Numbered from the stretch's first letter, positions 48,284 through 58,488 are shown. The stretch is 64,000 nucleotides of DNA from Rhizobium sp. 007 (GCF_015353075.1 NZ_CP064187.1:1116001-1180000), one strand, 5' to 3'. Program-made: numbers and translations. Notes: generated by a model from the letters alone, not told the origin.

Positions 48284-49042
48284 TCAGCAGCTCGTCTTGC
48301 CGCAGGTGCGCATGTTCTTGACCTTGGCCTCCAGGTCGTCGAAGCCGACCGCGCCCTGTACCAGCTCGTTGCCGATCACATAGGACGGTGTGCCGGTGAT
48401 GCCGAGGTTCTGGGCAAGCTGATAGGTCTTCTGAACGCTCTCGTCACTCGGGCTCTTCTTCATCTCCGCGAGGATCTGCTCCTTGCTGACGCCGAGCGAT
48501 TCCGCAACGCCGAGAGCCTTCTCCTCATCAGCCCGTCCACCGCTGCCGAGCAGGGCGATGTGGAACTCGCCGTATTTTTCAGGCGCAAGCTTGCGGAAGG
48601 CGTCCGAGACCTTGTGGGCAGCAGCCGATTCCGGCCCGAGGATCGGAAGTTCCTTCAGCACGAAACGGACGTTCTTGTCTTTTTCGAGCATGGTCTGCAT
48701 GTCTGAAAGAGCGTGGCGGCAATAACCGCAATTGTAGTCGAAGAACTCGACGATCGTGACGTCGCCCTTCGGATTGCCGATGGCCGCGTCGTATTTCGCG
48801 TCGAAGATTTCCTTCTCGTTGTCTTCGATCGCCCTGTTGGCTTTCACGAGGCGAGCCTCTTCCTGCTTCTTCTGCAGGGCATTTTGAACGTCAATCATGA
48901 TCTCGGGGTTCTGGATCAGGTATTCCTTGATGAACTCGCCGAACTCCTTCTTCTGCGCGTCATCGAGGGCTGCCGCCGGAAGGGGCAGGGCAACGCTCGC
49001 TGCGAGCGCAAGGGCGGTGAAGGCTTTCGGGAAGAAGGTCAT
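48284..49042 (-). CDS. DsbA family thiol-disulfide protein
   Basis: A periplasmic thioredoxin-fold oxidoreductase of 252 residues. It has a signal peptide (AFTALALAASVALPLPAAAL), the active site FFDYNCGYCRHAL with a CGYC pair, and the cis-Pro loop GTPSYVIGN. An extra cysteine pair ends the protein (TCGKTSC). The frame stays open far upstream to 50485, but that is the reverse strand of the aminotransferase; the ATG at 49042 gives a proper signal peptide. It probably acts in disulfide formation. Confidence 0.9.
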   Translation of the reverse strand: MTFFPKAFTALALAASVALPLPAAALDDAQKKEFGEFIKEYLIQNPEIMIDVQNALQKKQEEARLVKANRAIEDNEKEIFDAKYDAAIGNPKGDVTIVEFFDYNCGYCRHALSDMQTMLEKDKNVRFVLKELPILGPESAAAHKVSDAFRKLAPEKYGEFHIALLGSGGRADEEKALGVAESLGVSKEQILAEMKKSPSDESVQKTYQLAQNLGITGTPSYVIGNELVQGAVGFDDLEAKVKNMRTCGKTSC

Positions 49043-49228
49043 TTTATCCTCGTTTACGGCGGATGGGGCGCGATATTTGCTGCATCTTATCATCGCCGTG
49101 TTAACAGGTAGAACTGCGAAGCACCAAATTACGGCGCATGGTCCCGTCCTCAAACAGGATTTTTCGCAGGCGCGACACAATCGCGGGATTGTGATGAGCC
49201 GATTATTGCGGCAATTGTCTGGCCGCAA

Positions 49229-50410
49229 GTGAACTTCCGGAGATATGCAGCCTTGTTTTCCATATCGAGACGCAGCGAAGTCGAACCCTTCCACGCCATG
49301 GACGTGCTCGCCGAGGCGACCAGACGGCGCGCAAGCGGTCATCCGGTTATTTCCATGGCGGTCGGCCAGCCTTCGCATCCCGCGCCGCAGGCAGCACTCG
49401 ATGCGGCACGCGCAGCGCTCGCCAAGGGCAGGATCGGCTATACCGACGCCCTCGGCACCGCACGCCTGAAGCAAGCGCTCGCTGAGCACTACCGCGACCG
49501 GCACGGGCTTGACATCGACCCGCTGCGGATCGCCGTCACCACCGGCTCGTCTGCGGGCTTCAACCTTGCCTTTCTTTCGCTCTTCGATGCCGGCGATGCC
49601 GTGGCGATCGCCAGGCCCGGTTATCCGGCCTATCGCAATATCCTCGGCGCGCTCGGCTTGAAGATTATTGAAGTGCCGGTGACGGCCGAGGCGCATTTCA
49701 CGCTGACGCCGGAAAGCCTGGAGGCGGCGCAGCAGGAAGGCGGCGTCAGGCTGAAAGGCGTACTGCTCGCAAGCCCGGCCAATCCGACGGGCACGGTGAC
49801 GGGCAGGGAGGCGCTGAAGGCGCTCGCCGATTATTGCGCCGCCAACTCGATCGCCTTCATCTCCGACGAAATCTACCACGGGCTGACATTTGCCGGCGAG
49901 GAGACGAGCGCGCTGGAGCTGACCGGCGAGGCGATCGTCATCAACTCCTTCTCGAAATATTATTGCATGACCGGCTGGCGCATCGGCTGGATGGTGCTGC
50001 CGGAGCGACTGGTCCGGCCGATCGAGCGCGTGGCGCAAAGCCTCTACATCTCGCCGCCAGAGCTTTCCCAGATCGCCGCAACGGCGGCACTCAACGCAAC
50101 GGCGGAGCTCGATGTCTATAGGGCAAGCTATGCCAGGAACCGCGATTTCCTGATGCGGCGTCTTCCCGAGATAGGGCTTTCGATCGCTTCGCCCATGGAC
50201 GGCGCCTTCTATGCCTATGTCGACGTCACCCGCTTCACCAATGACAGCATGGCCTTCGCCAAGCGCATGCTGGCGGAAATCGATGTCGCCGCCACACCCG
50301 GCTTCGACTTCGATCCCTTGGAGGGCAACCGGACGATGCGCATGTCCTATGCGGGCTCCGAGGCCGAGATCGCCGAGGCGGTGGAGCGCATTGCCGTCTG
50401 GCTGAAATAG
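49229..50410 (+). CDS. PLP-dependent class I/II aminotransferase
   Basis: A 393-residue fold-type I enzyme. It has SMAVGQPSHPAPQAALDAA, the PLP lysine in VINSFSKYYCMTGWRIGWM, and LLASPANPTGTVTG with the conserved Asn. The amino acid substrate cannot be told from sequence. The start is GTG at 49229 (MNFRRYAALFSISRRS); no closer ATG precedes the conserved part. It is divergent from the dsbA-like gene. Confidence 0.9.
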   Translation: MNFRRYAALFSISRRSEVEPFHAMDVLAEATRRRASGHPVISMAVGQPSHPAPQAALDAARAALAKGRIGYTDALGTARLKQALAEHYRDRHGLDIDPLRIAVTTGSSAGFNLAFLSLFDAGDAVAIARPGYPAYRNILGALGLKIIEVPVTAEAHFTLTPESLEAAQQEGGVRLKGVLLASPANPTGTVTGREALKALADYCAANSIAFISDEIYHGLTFAGEETSALELTGEAIVINSFSKYYCMTGWRIGWMVLPERLVRPIERVAQSLYISPPELSQIAATAALNATAELDVYRASYARNRDFLMRRLPEIGLSIASPMDGAFYAYVDVTRFTNDSMAFAKRMLAEIDVAATPGFDFDPLEGNRTMRMSYAGSEAEIAEAVERIAVWLK

Positions 50411-50481
50411 AGTCTGATTTCCGAGGCTTGCCGAGGATTTCGAAAGGATTTTTGAAAGTACTTGAATCAAAATATTCGCAA

Positions 50482-50721
50482 TCATGGTCTCGTGTTCACG
50501 CGGTGGGTTTCACCCCGCGTCTTGCATCTTGCGTTCCACTCGGACGGGGCTGGAATTTCCCGCGTTGAAGTGAAGGACATGGGGCTTCCCACCTCCCCTT
50601 CGGCGATTTTTATCGGCAACTCGGTCTCTCTCTCGGATACCGGCGCCTCGTTGGAGCGCAAGGCTTTGGGATGAACGGCCGCACTTTCCTGGCGGGGTCT
50701 GTCTGTGTGTCTCACAGACAT
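50482..50721 (-). CDS. Possible 79-residue protein, low confidence
   Basis: Within the 555-base gap between the aminotransferase and rne, a minus-strand frame from ATG 50721 gives a hydrophilic product (MSVRHTDRPRQESAAVHPKA...KIAEGEVGSPMSF...). It uses several AGA codons, rare in this genome, and has no visible family. The start codon lies in an 8-bp hairpin (50700-50720). It may be non-coding. Apart from this and the rne terminator I see nothing in the gap. Confidence 0.2.
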   Translation of the reverse strand: MSVRHTDRPRQESAAVHPKALRSNEAPVSERETELPIKIAEGEVGSPMSFTSTREIPAPSEWNARCKTRGETHRVNTRP

Positions 50722-50906
50722 GTCCGGTAACACCCGGCCCGGAATTTTCTGTCCGACCGCCGCCCAGAGGCGATCATTTCTGCGGGTAGCGTTCCCCTTA
50801 CCAATAAAACCTAAGCCTTGGCCAAGTGCCAAGGGCAAGATTTTACAAACTGCCAAACCTCGCCAGAGCCTCTTGCTACATCCTTCGCGCAACCAGACGA
50901 GCGGAT

Positions 50907-50940
50907 AAAAAAATCCGGCCGCGTTGCCGCAGCCGGATTG
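50907..50940 (-). terminator. Rho-independent terminator of rne
   Basis: AATCCGGC (50912-50919) pairs with GCCGGATT (50932-50939), and on the minus strand the stem is followed by seven T residues (50907-50913 as A). It lies about 30 bases after the rne stop. Confidence 0.85.
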
Positions 50941-50966
50941 TCGCTTCATGATCCTGGGTCGGCGTC

Positions 50967-53801
50967 TCAGAAGAAGCCGCGGCGTTGCCACCAGCCGGCT
51001 TTTTTTGGCTTGCCGTCATTGTCGGCCTCGGCGGGCTCGCTGCGCGTGGATTTGACCGTCGGGGTCGCCGAAGAGGAGATGTTCGATTCGCGGTTGGCGC
51101 GGACCGGCTTGGCTTCGTCCTCTGCCGGAGTCGCGAGATCGGCGTAGGCTTCGGCCGTTTCGGCTTCCGCAGGTACGGCTTCGGCAACCGGTTCTTCGAC
51201 GGGAGACGCGGCGGCCTTGCGGCGGCTGCGGCCCTTGGCGGGCTTTGCTTCCGTGACAAATGCGCCGGACTCGACGGCTGCCATTGCCGGCTGGCCATCG
51301 GCGGCTTCTTCGGCAACGGCCTCGACGATCTCAGCCTGCGTTTCGGCCTCGGTGCCATCCCCGGCATCAGCGGCGTTTTCGTCGACGGCTTCCGCGCCGG
51401 CGCTCAGTTCTTCGCCTTCCTCGCGGTTGCGGCGGCCGCCACGTTTGCCGCGGCGCCGGCGTTTGCGGCGCTGGGATTCTTCGCTTTCAGCCCCCGTTTC
51501 GGAGGTTGCTGCGGCTGTATCATCGCCCTCGCTACCCTCCTCGTCGCCTTCATCCTCGTTGCCGGTTTCGCCGGAAACGGTCTCCTGGGCGGCGATCTGC
51601 TCACCGGCACCATTGCGGCCACGGCGGCGGCGGCGGCGCTTGCGCTTGCGGCCGCCTTCGCCATCACCTTCGGCGCGCGGCTGGGGCGCGCGCTCGGCGG
51701 CTGCGGGCTTTTCTTCAAGCTCCTCGTCTTCTTCCTCCTCCGTCTCGATGACGATATCTTCGTCGTCATCGTCAGGGATGGCTGCGAAGTTGAAGAGGGT
51801 TTCGATCTTGACCGGATTTTCGACCGGTTCGCCCCGATCGATCGCGAAATGTTGCGAGCCGACTGCGCTATCGGCATCGACGACAATTGCGACGCCGAAG
51901 CGGGTTTCATAATCGACGATCGACTGGCGCTTGTGGTTGAGCAGGTAGAGCGCGATTTCCGGCGTGGTGCGCACGGTGATGTCGTGCGTCGTATTCTTCA
52001 GCAGGTATTCCTCGACGCCGCGCAGCACATGCAGCGCGACGGAGGACTGCGAGCGCACATGGCCGGTACCGCCGCAATGCGAGCAGACCTGGGTCGTGGA
52101 TTCAAGCACCGAAGCGCGGATGCGCTGGCGGGACATTTCGAGCAGGCCGAAATGCGAGATGCGGCCGACCTGGATGCGGGCACGGTCGTTCTTCAGGCAT
52201 TCCTTCAGCTTCTTCTCGACGGCGCGGTTGTTGCGCTTTTCTTCCATGTCGATGAAGTCGATGACGATGAGACCGGCAAGGTCACGCAGGCGAAGCTGGC
52301 GGGCGACTTCATCGGCAGCCTCGAGATTCGTCTGGAGTGCGGTGTCCTCGATCGAATGTTCACGCGTCGAGCGGCCGGAGTTGACGTCGATCGAAACGAG
52401 CGCTTCCGTCTGGTTCATGATCAGGTAGCCGCCGGACTTCAGCGTCACCTGCGGCTGCAGCATGCGGTCGAGTTGCGCCTCGATGCCGGAGCGCGAGAAG
52501 ATCGGATGGATGTCGCGGTAGGGCTGAACCACCTTGGCATGGCTCGGCATCAGCATCTTCATGAAGTCTTTCGCTTCACGATAGCCTTCCTCGCCGGAAA
52601 CGATGATTTCGCTGATGTCCTTGTTGTAGAGGTCGCGGATCGAGCGCTTGATGAGCGAGCCTTCCTCGTAGACGAGGCAGGGCGCGGTGGATGCGAGCGT
52701 CAGCGTGCGGACGTTTTCCCACAGGCGCATCAGATATTCGAAGTCGCGCTTGACCTCGACCTTGGTGCGGTTGGCGCCGGCCGTGCGCAGGATGACGCCC
52801 ATGCCCTGCGGGACTTCGAGCATCCGGGCGATTTCCTTGAGACGCTTGCGGTCCTGCGGATTGGTGATCTTCCGGGAAATGCCGCCGCCGCGAGCCGTGT
52901 TCGGCATCAGAACCGAGTAGCGGCCTGCGAGCGAGAGATAGGTGGTGAGCGCCGCGCCCTTGTTGCCGCGCTCTTCCTTGGCGACCTGCACAAGCAGGAT
53001 CTGGCGGCGCTTGATGACTTCCTGAATGCGGTACTGCTTGCGCGGCTTGCGCTGTACGCGGTCCGGAACCTCTTCCATCGCGTCTTCGGCGCCGACGGAT
53101 TCGATCACTTCCTCTTCATGGTCGTCGTCGTCATCGTCGTCATTGCCGCGGCGGCGGGAATCGACGTCTTCGGAGATCGAGTCGGTCTCGACAGCAGCAG
53201 CCATGCTGCCGCCGACGGGGCCTTCGTCATCATTGTCGACGACTGAGGCGGAAGGTGCTTCGACATCGGTCGGGATGGCATCTTCGGTTGCGGTGGTTTC
53301 GACGGCCTTCTTGCGGCTGCGGCGCGGCTTGGCCTTCTTTGCCGGCGCCTCTTCGGCGGCCGGAGCGCTTGCTTCAACCGGAGCGGCGTCTTCGGAAACC
53401 TCTTCGGCGGCCGGCTCTTTCTTCGGCACGATGCCGATGTCGGGCTGCTCCTGGGTCGACAGGTCGCTCACCGGCGCGGTTTCGACATGCTCGACATCGT
53501 CGTCTCGGCGGTGCTCCTCGGCCTCGGCGCGAAGCAGAGCCTGACGGTCGGCCAGCGGGATCTGGTAATAGTCCGGATGGATTTCGGCAAAGGCCAGGAA
53601 GCCGTGCCGGTTGCCGCCGTAATCGACGAAAGCGGCCTGCAGCGAGGGTTCGACCCTCGTTACTTTTGCGAGATAGATGTTGCCGCGTATCTGCTTCTTG
53701 TGCTGCGACTCGAAGTCAAATTCTTCTATACGGTTCCCGCGAACGACAACGACACGTGTCTCTTCCTCGTGAGACGCGTCGATAAGCATTTTGTCTGCCA
53801 T
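50967..53801 (-). CDS. rne: Ribonuclease E
   Basis: The endonuclease that starts mRNA decay and processes rRNA and tRNA. The 944-residue protein has an S1 domain split by a long acidic/Pro-Ala-rich insertion (about residues 95-265) typical of alphaproteobacteria. Then come the RNase H-like and DNase I-like catalytic regions (ALVSIDVNSGRSTREHS, LIVIDFIDMEEKRNN), the Zn-link CSHCGGTGHV and a disordered, charged C-terminal half (GRKRKRRRRRRGRNG) that should scaffold the degradosome. Autoregulation through its long leader is known in other species and not shown here. Confidence 0.95.
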   Translation of the reverse strand: MADKMLIDASHEEETRVVVVRGNRIEEFDFESQHKKQIRGNIYLAKVTRVEPSLQAAFVDYGGNRHGFLAFAEIHPDYYQIPLADRQALLRAEAEEHRRDDDVEHVETAPVSDLSTQEQPDIGIVPKKEPAAEEVSEDAAPVEASAPAAEEAPAKKAKPRRSRKKAVETTATEDAIPTDVEAPSASVVDNDDEGPVGGSMAAAVETDSISEDVDSRRRGNDDDDDDDHEEEVIESVGAEDAMEEVPDRVQRKPRKQYRIQEVIKRRQILLVQVAKEERGNKGAALTTYLSLAGRYSVLMPNTARGGGISRKITNPQDRKRLKEIARMLEVPQGMGVILRTAGANRTKVEVKRDFEYLMRLWENVRTLTLASTAPCLVYEEGSLIKRSIRDLYNKDISEIIVSGEEGYREAKDFMKMLMPSHAKVVQPYRDIHPIFSRSGIEAQLDRMLQPQVTLKSGGYLIMNQTEALVSIDVNSGRSTREHSIEDTALQTNLEAADEVARQLRLRDLAGLIVIDFIDMEEKRNNRAVEKKLKECLKNDRARIQVGRISHFGLLEMSRQRIRASVLESTTQVCSHCGGTGHVRSQSSVALHVLRGVEEYLLKNTTHDITVRTTPEIALYLLNHKRQSIVDYETRFGVAIVVDADSAVGSQHFAIDRGEPVENPVKIETLFNFAAIPDDDDEDIVIETEEEEDEELEEKPAAAERAPQPRAEGDGEGGRKRKRRRRRRGRNGAGEQIAAQETVSGETGNEDEGDEEGSEGDDTAAATSETGAESEESQRRKRRRRGKRGGRRNREEGEELSAGAEAVDENAADAGDGTEAETQAEIVEAVAEEAADGQPAMAAVESGAFVTEAKPAKGRSRRKAAASPVEEPVAEAVPAEAETAEAYADLATPAEDEAKPVRANRESNISSSATPTVKSTRSEPAEADNDGKPKKAGWWQRRGFF

Positions 53802-54405
53802 GTAAGGTGTGCTCCTCGGCGCAGCCGCAGACGCGCATTCCCGCCTGTATTGATAACAGGGGGCATGCGGTCGAACGTGGGTGCGCCGGATAATGAAAGT
53901 CGCGCTTGGTTCGGGCGGGACAGCAGCAGCCAGGCAACAGCGGGGAAATCATTCTCCCGGGGCCTGTAGACTTTGGATAAAACCTGCTGCGAAACCATTA
54001 TGACCAAGCGAGATCGACAATACTTAAGACCCCTTGGGGTCCGATGAGTTTGCTCCTCAGAGCGTTTGGTGGCTATCCACCGATGAAGTTTCCGCATACG
54101 CCGGAAAATTCAGGATCCAGTTTACCGTGGAGAGAAGCGCGTAAGACGGCGGACGATTGCCGGTTGTGGCGCCAGGTCCTCGTGGGGTTGGCAGCCGCGC
54201 GGCGACTCTATCCCGTCAACACTTTCTAACCTGAAAATCGTTGTATGGTTTCTCTGTCACAATAGCAAGGGAAAAGCCAAATGCGCCATAATATTGATGG
54301 ATTTCGAAACGCATAGACAATGGGGAAATAACGGTCCTGATTCGGCGCGGCGTACAAGCGCTGAAAGCCGGGCGGTGCGTGTATTAGGCCGCAAGGTCCA
54401 TTGCA
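53802..54405. other. Divergent regulatory gap between rne and amiC
   Basis: This ~600-base region separates two divergent genes. I see no supported protein gene in it. It holds an inverted repeat GACCCC/GGGGTC at about 54,025-54,040 and AT-rich segments near 54,225-54,310 that could be promoters. The size suits a long rne leader, but no promoter was located with confidence. Confidence 0.5.
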
Positions 54406-55689
54406 ATGACAGATAGGGTGTGCGGTCGATTGTTTAAGAGGGTGCGGCCCGCAGCGGGGGAATCCGGCAAGCGGAAGATGAGATTCGTAGGCGTGCTCGC
54501 AGCGGTGGCGGTTTCGCTCCAGGCCATCACCGCGCTTGCCGCCGATCCGAAGAAGCCCGAGGCGTTGCTTGCCTATGGCGCCCGCATCATCGGCGACGAC
54601 GCTCGAACCCGCGTCGTCATCGATTTCGACCGGCAGCCGAGTTTTTCGGTCCACTATATCGCCAATCCCGAGCGCATCGTCGTCGATCTGCCGGCGACCG
54701 CTTTCGGATTCCAGGCCAAGGATCTGGCGGCGAGGGGGCTTTTCAAGGACATCCGCTACGGCACGATGGACGAAGGCAGCGCCCGCATCGTGCTGAGCGC
54801 CGTCAAGCCGGTGAAGCTGGCGACGGCCAAGGTGCAGGCGGACGAGGATGGCAGGGGCTACCGCCTCGTGCTCGATGCCGAGATGACCGGCAAGGAGGAG
54901 TTCACGGCCCTCGTCAAGGCGCAGTCCTGGAGCGATCCGGCAGACCGTCCGCAGCCGGCGAACGCAATGCCGGCGCCCGAGGCGGCAAAGCCCGGCGATT
55001 TCATCATCGCCGTCGACGCCGGCCATGGCGGCATCGATACCGGCGCGATCGGCGTCGATACCAAGACCGAGGAAAAGCAGGTGACGCTCGCCTTCGCCAA
55101 GGCGCTGACCGACCGGCTGAACCGCGAGCATGGCATCAAGGCGTTCCTCACCCGCAGCGAGGATGAATTCCTGTCGCTTGCCGAGCGCGTGCAGATCGCC
55201 AGGCAGAACCATGCTGGCCTCTTCATCTCGCTGCACGCCGATACGCTGAAGCAGAAGGATATCCGCGGCGCGACGGTTTATACGATCTCCGACAAGGCCT
55301 CCGACAAGCTTGCAGCCGATCTTGCCGAGCGCGAAAACCTGTCCGATCAGATCGCCGGCAAGGAAACCGCCGCCGAACCGCCGGAAGTGGCCGATATCCT
55401 GCTCGATCTGACGCGCCGCGAGACCCAGGCCTTCTCGATCTCGCTGGCCGAAAGCGTGCTCGGCTCCTTCAAGGATCAGATCAGTACGATCAACAATCCG
55501 CATCGGCATGCGGGCTTCCAGGTTCTGCGGGCGCCGGATGTGCCCTCGATCCTGCTCGAACTCGGCTTCCTCTCCAACGCGGAAGACGAAAAGCTGCTGC
55601 TCGACGAGAAATGGCGGGTGAAGATCGCCGAGCTGTTGACCGACGCCGTCAAGCGCTACCGCTCCTCCGTGGTTGCCAATGGCGGCTGA
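54406..55689 (+). CDS. amiC: N-acetylmuramoyl-L-alanine amidase
   Basis: A periplasmic zinc amidase that cleaves septal peptidoglycan. The ~427-residue protein has a signal peptide (RFVGVLAAVAVSLQAITALA), an N-terminal AMIN domain (about residues 55-150, RTRVVIDFDRQPSF, PERIVVDLPA) and a C-terminal amidase_3 domain with VDAGHGGIDTGAIG, FISLHADT and ILLELGFLSNAEDEK. The frame starts at 54406, but the ATG at 54478 begins right at the signal peptide and may be the true start. mrcA follows. Confidence 0.93.
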   Translation: MTDRVCGRLFKRVRPAAGESGKRKMRFVGVLAAVAVSLQAITALAADPKKPEALLAYGARIIGDDARTRVVIDFDRQPSFSVHYIANPERIVVDLPATAFGFQAKDLAARGLFKDIRYGTMDEGSARIVLSAVKPVKLATAKVQADEDGRGYRLVLDAEMTGKEEFTALVKAQSWSDPADRPQPANAMPAPEAAKPGDFIIAVDAGHGGIDTGAIGVDTKTEEKQVTLAFAKALTDRLNREHGIKAFLTRSEDEFLSLAERVQIARQNHAGLFISLHADTLKQKDIRGATVYTISDKASDKLAADLAERENLSDQIAGKETAAEPPEVADILLDLTRRETQAFSISLAESVLGSFKDQISTINNPHRHAGFQVLRAPDVPSILLELGFLSNAEDEKLLLDEKWRVKIAELLTDAVKRYRSSVVANGG

Positions 55690-55927
55690 GGCCGTGGCTG
55701 AGATGTGACACCCGCGGCGAAAGCAAAGCGGAGCATGTGAATGGGGCAGGGGAGCCCTATTTTGCTCACATTCAGGCCGTTACTCGCCGCTATGTTTTCG
55801 ACAGGCGGGTTGGACGGCTTGTCGCGATGGCGCTCATGGAGTAAGCCCGCGCGACGTGCAAATCGCCCGCTTAGATGCAAATATAGCGCCTGCGCCGATT
55901 GAAAATTTGGAATACCGGTAGCTCAAT

Positions 55928-58387
55928 ATGATCAGACTTCTTGGATATTTCTTCGGAATTGCTTGCGTCCTGTTTCTCGGCGCTGCTGCCGTCGTTGCCG
56001 TCTACCTGGCAAACGTCGCGAAGGATCTCCCCGATTACGCCGTCCTGAACAGCTATGCGCCGCCGGTTACCACCCGCGTGCATGCCGGAAACGGTGCGCT
56101 GATGGCCGAATATGCCAAGGAGAAGCGTCTTTTCCTGCCGATCCAGGCGATCCCGGATCGCGTCAAGGCGGCCTTCCTTTCGGCCGAAGACAAGAATTTC
56201 TATAACCATCCCGGCGTCGACTTGAGCGGCCTTGCGCGCGCCATCGTCGTCAACCTGCAGAATTTCGGCTCCGGCCGCCGTCCGGTGGGCGCCTCGACGA
56301 TCACCCAGCAGGTGGCGAAGAACTTCCTCCTGACATCCGACCAGACGATCGACCGCAAGATCAAGGAAGCGATCCTCTCCTTCCGCATCGAGCAGGCCTA
56401 CAGCAAGGACAAGATCCTCGAGCTCTATCTGAACGAGATCTTCTTCGGCCTGAATTCCTACGGCATCGCCGGTGCAGCACTCACCTACTTCAACAAGTCG
56501 GTCACCGAACTCACCGTTGCCGAAGCCGCCTATCTCGCCTCGCTGCCGAAGGGCCCGGCAAACTATCATCCCTTCCGCCATCCGGATGCCGCGGTGGAGC
56601 GCCGCAACTGGGTCATCGACCGCATGGTCGAAAACGGCTATGTGAGCCAGAGCGACGGGGCGGAAGCCAAGAAGCAGCTGCTCGGCGTGACCGCCCGCAG
56701 CAACGGCCCTTCGCTCTTTGCTTCGGATTACTTCGCCGAGGCTGTCCGCCGCCAGCTCATCGGCCAGTATGGCGAAAAGGCGCTTTACGAAGGCGGGCTT
56801 TCGGTCCGCACCTCGCTCGATCCGCAGATGCAGCTTGCCGCCCGCAAGGCGCTGCAGGACGGCCTGACGACCTACGACGAACGCCGCGGCTTCCATGGAC
56901 CGCTGAAGTCGATCGACACCACTGCCGATTGGGGCAAGGCGCTCGCGGAAATCCCAGCACTCTCCGACGTGCCCGAATGGCGCCTCGCCGTCGTGCTTGC
57001 CGTTTCCACCGAAAGCGTCGACATCGGCCTCCAGCCCGCCAGGGACGGTGCGGGAAAGGCTGCCGCCGAGCGCGAGCATGGCACGATCGAGGCGAAGAAC
57101 ATGCAGTGGGCCTACCGCTCCTCGACCGGCGAGCGCAAAACGGCCAAGTCGCCGGAAGGCGTGCTTTCGCCGGGCGACGTCGTCTATGTCGAGCGGCTGG
57201 GGGGCGAAGGCTCGACCTCCTACCGTCTTCGCCAACCGCCGAAGGTTCAGGGCGGCCTCGTTGCCATGGACCCGAAGACCGGCCGCGTTCTTGCGATGGC
57301 AGGCGGTTTTTCCTATGGGCAATCGGAATTCAACCGCGCGACGCAGGCGATGCGCCAGCCGGGCTCTTCGTTCAAGCCGTTCGTCTATGCTGCGGCCATG
57401 GACAACGGCTACACGCCGGCTTCGGTGATCATGGACGCGCCGATTGAGGTCGTCTCCGGCGGCCAGGTCTGGAGGCCGGAAAACTACGGCGGTGAGTTCA
57501 ACGGTCCGTCGACGCTGCGCTCCGGCATCGAGCACTCGCGCAACCTGATGACCGTGCGCCTTGCCAATGACCTCGGCATGAACATCGTTGCCGAATATGC
57601 CGAGCGCTTCGGCATCTACGACAAGATGCCGGCGCTGCTTGCCATGTCGCTCGGCTCCGGCGAGACTACCGTGTTGCGCATGGTTTCGGCCTATTCGGTG
57701 ATCGCCAACGGCGGCAAGCAGATCAAGCCGACGCTGATCGACCGCATCCAGGACCGCTACGGCAAGACGATCTTCAGACATGAGGAACGCCTCTGCGACA
57801 GCTGCAATGCCGGCGACTGGCAGAACCAGGAAGAGCCGAACATCGTCGACAACCGCGAGCAGGTTCTCGACCCGATGACGGCCTATCAGATCACCTCGAT
57901 GATGCAGGGCGTCATCACCCGTGGCACTGCGGCCGGCAAGATCGACCTCGGCGGGCGCGACGTGGCTGGCAAGACCGGCACCACCAACGACGAGAAGGAC
58001 GCCTGGTTCGTAGGCTTCACGCCCGACCTCGTGGCTGGCCTCTACATGGGCTTCGACAATCCGGCGCCGCTTGGCCGCGGCGGTACGGGCGGCGGCCTCT
58101 CGGCCCCGATCTTCAACGAATTCATGCAGGCAGCCGTCAAGGACATGCCGGAATCGAAATTCGTCATCCCGCAGGGCATGAACCTCATCCCGATCGACCG
58201 CAAGACCGGCATGGCGGCGATGGAGGGCGATCCGAACACCATTATCGAGGCCTTCAAGCCCGGCACCGGCCCGGCCGACAGCTTGTCCGTCATCGGCATG
58301 GACAGCACCATGGCGCCGGAGGAAATCCTGAAGACCTCGCCGCAGGCCAACCAGGCCGTGCAGTCTGGCGCAGGCGGCCTCTACTGA
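55928..58387 (+). CDS. mrcA: Penicillin-binding protein 1A (bifunctional)
   Basis: A class A PBP that both polymerises glycan and crosslinks peptides. The 819-residue protein has an N-terminal membrane helix (~residues 5-28), the glycosyltransferase domain with Glu87 in AEDKNFYNHPGVD and GASTITQQVAKN, an OB-like insert, and the transpeptidase domain with Ser480 in SSFKPF, the SRNLMT segment (SxN) and KTGTTND (about residue 682). It is separated from amiC by 238 bases in which I see no gene. Confidence 0.96.
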   Translation: MIRLLGYFFGIACVLFLGAAAVVAVYLANVAKDLPDYAVLNSYAPPVTTRVHAGNGALMAEYAKEKRLFLPIQAIPDRVKAAFLSAEDKNFYNHPGVDLSGLARAIVVNLQNFGSGRRPVGASTITQQVAKNFLLTSDQTIDRKIKEAILSFRIEQAYSKDKILELYLNEIFFGLNSYGIAGAALTYFNKSVTELTVAEAAYLASLPKGPANYHPFRHPDAAVERRNWVIDRMVENGYVSQSDGAEAKKQLLGVTARSNGPSLFASDYFAEAVRRQLIGQYGEKALYEGGLSVRTSLDPQMQLAARKALQDGLTTYDERRGFHGPLKSIDTTADWGKALAEIPALSDVPEWRLAVVLAVSTESVDIGLQPARDGAGKAAAEREHGTIEAKNMQWAYRSSTGERKTAKSPEGVLSPGDVVYVERLGGEGSTSYRLRQPPKVQGGLVAMDPKTGRVLAMAGGFSYGQSEFNRATQAMRQPGSSFKPFVYAAAMDNGYTPASVIMDAPIEVVSGGQVWRPENYGGEFNGPSTLRSGIEHSRNLMTVRLANDLGMNIVAEYAERFGIYDKMPALLAMSLGSGETTVLRMVSAYSVIANGGKQIKPTLIDRIQDRYGKTIFRHEERLCDSCNAGDWQNQEEPNIVDNREQVLDPMTAYQITSMMQGVITRGTAAGKIDLGGRDVAGKTGTTNDEKDAWFVGFTPDLVAGLYMGFDNPAPLGRGGTGGGLSAPIFNEFMQAAVKDMPESKFVIPQGMNLIPIDRKTGMAAMEGDPNTIIEAFKPGTGPADSLSVIGMDSTMAPEEILKTSPQANQAVQSGAGGLY

Positions 58388-58488
58388 ACAATCCCCGCAT
58401 GGATGCGACGGCGGCGGCTCTTTACATCCGCGGCCGCCGCAACTATTTGACGGACCAACTCAAGACCAACGCAAAAAGAAGCAGGAAA

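Noticed and set aside
48284..50485. A 733-codon minus-strand open frame
   Set aside because: Only its last 252 codons are a real gene (DsbA-like, starting at 49042). The upstream part is the reverse strand of the aminotransferase and lacks protein-like composition.
50985..53246. A 753-codon plus-strand frame opposite rne
   Set aside because: Antisense shadow of a low-complexity, GC-rich gene; composition dominated by Gly, Ala, Arg and Asp runs.
55871..57781. A 636-codon minus-strand frame opposite mrcA
   Set aside because: Shadow frame in high-GC DNA with no recognisable domain, while mrcA is complete on the plus strand.
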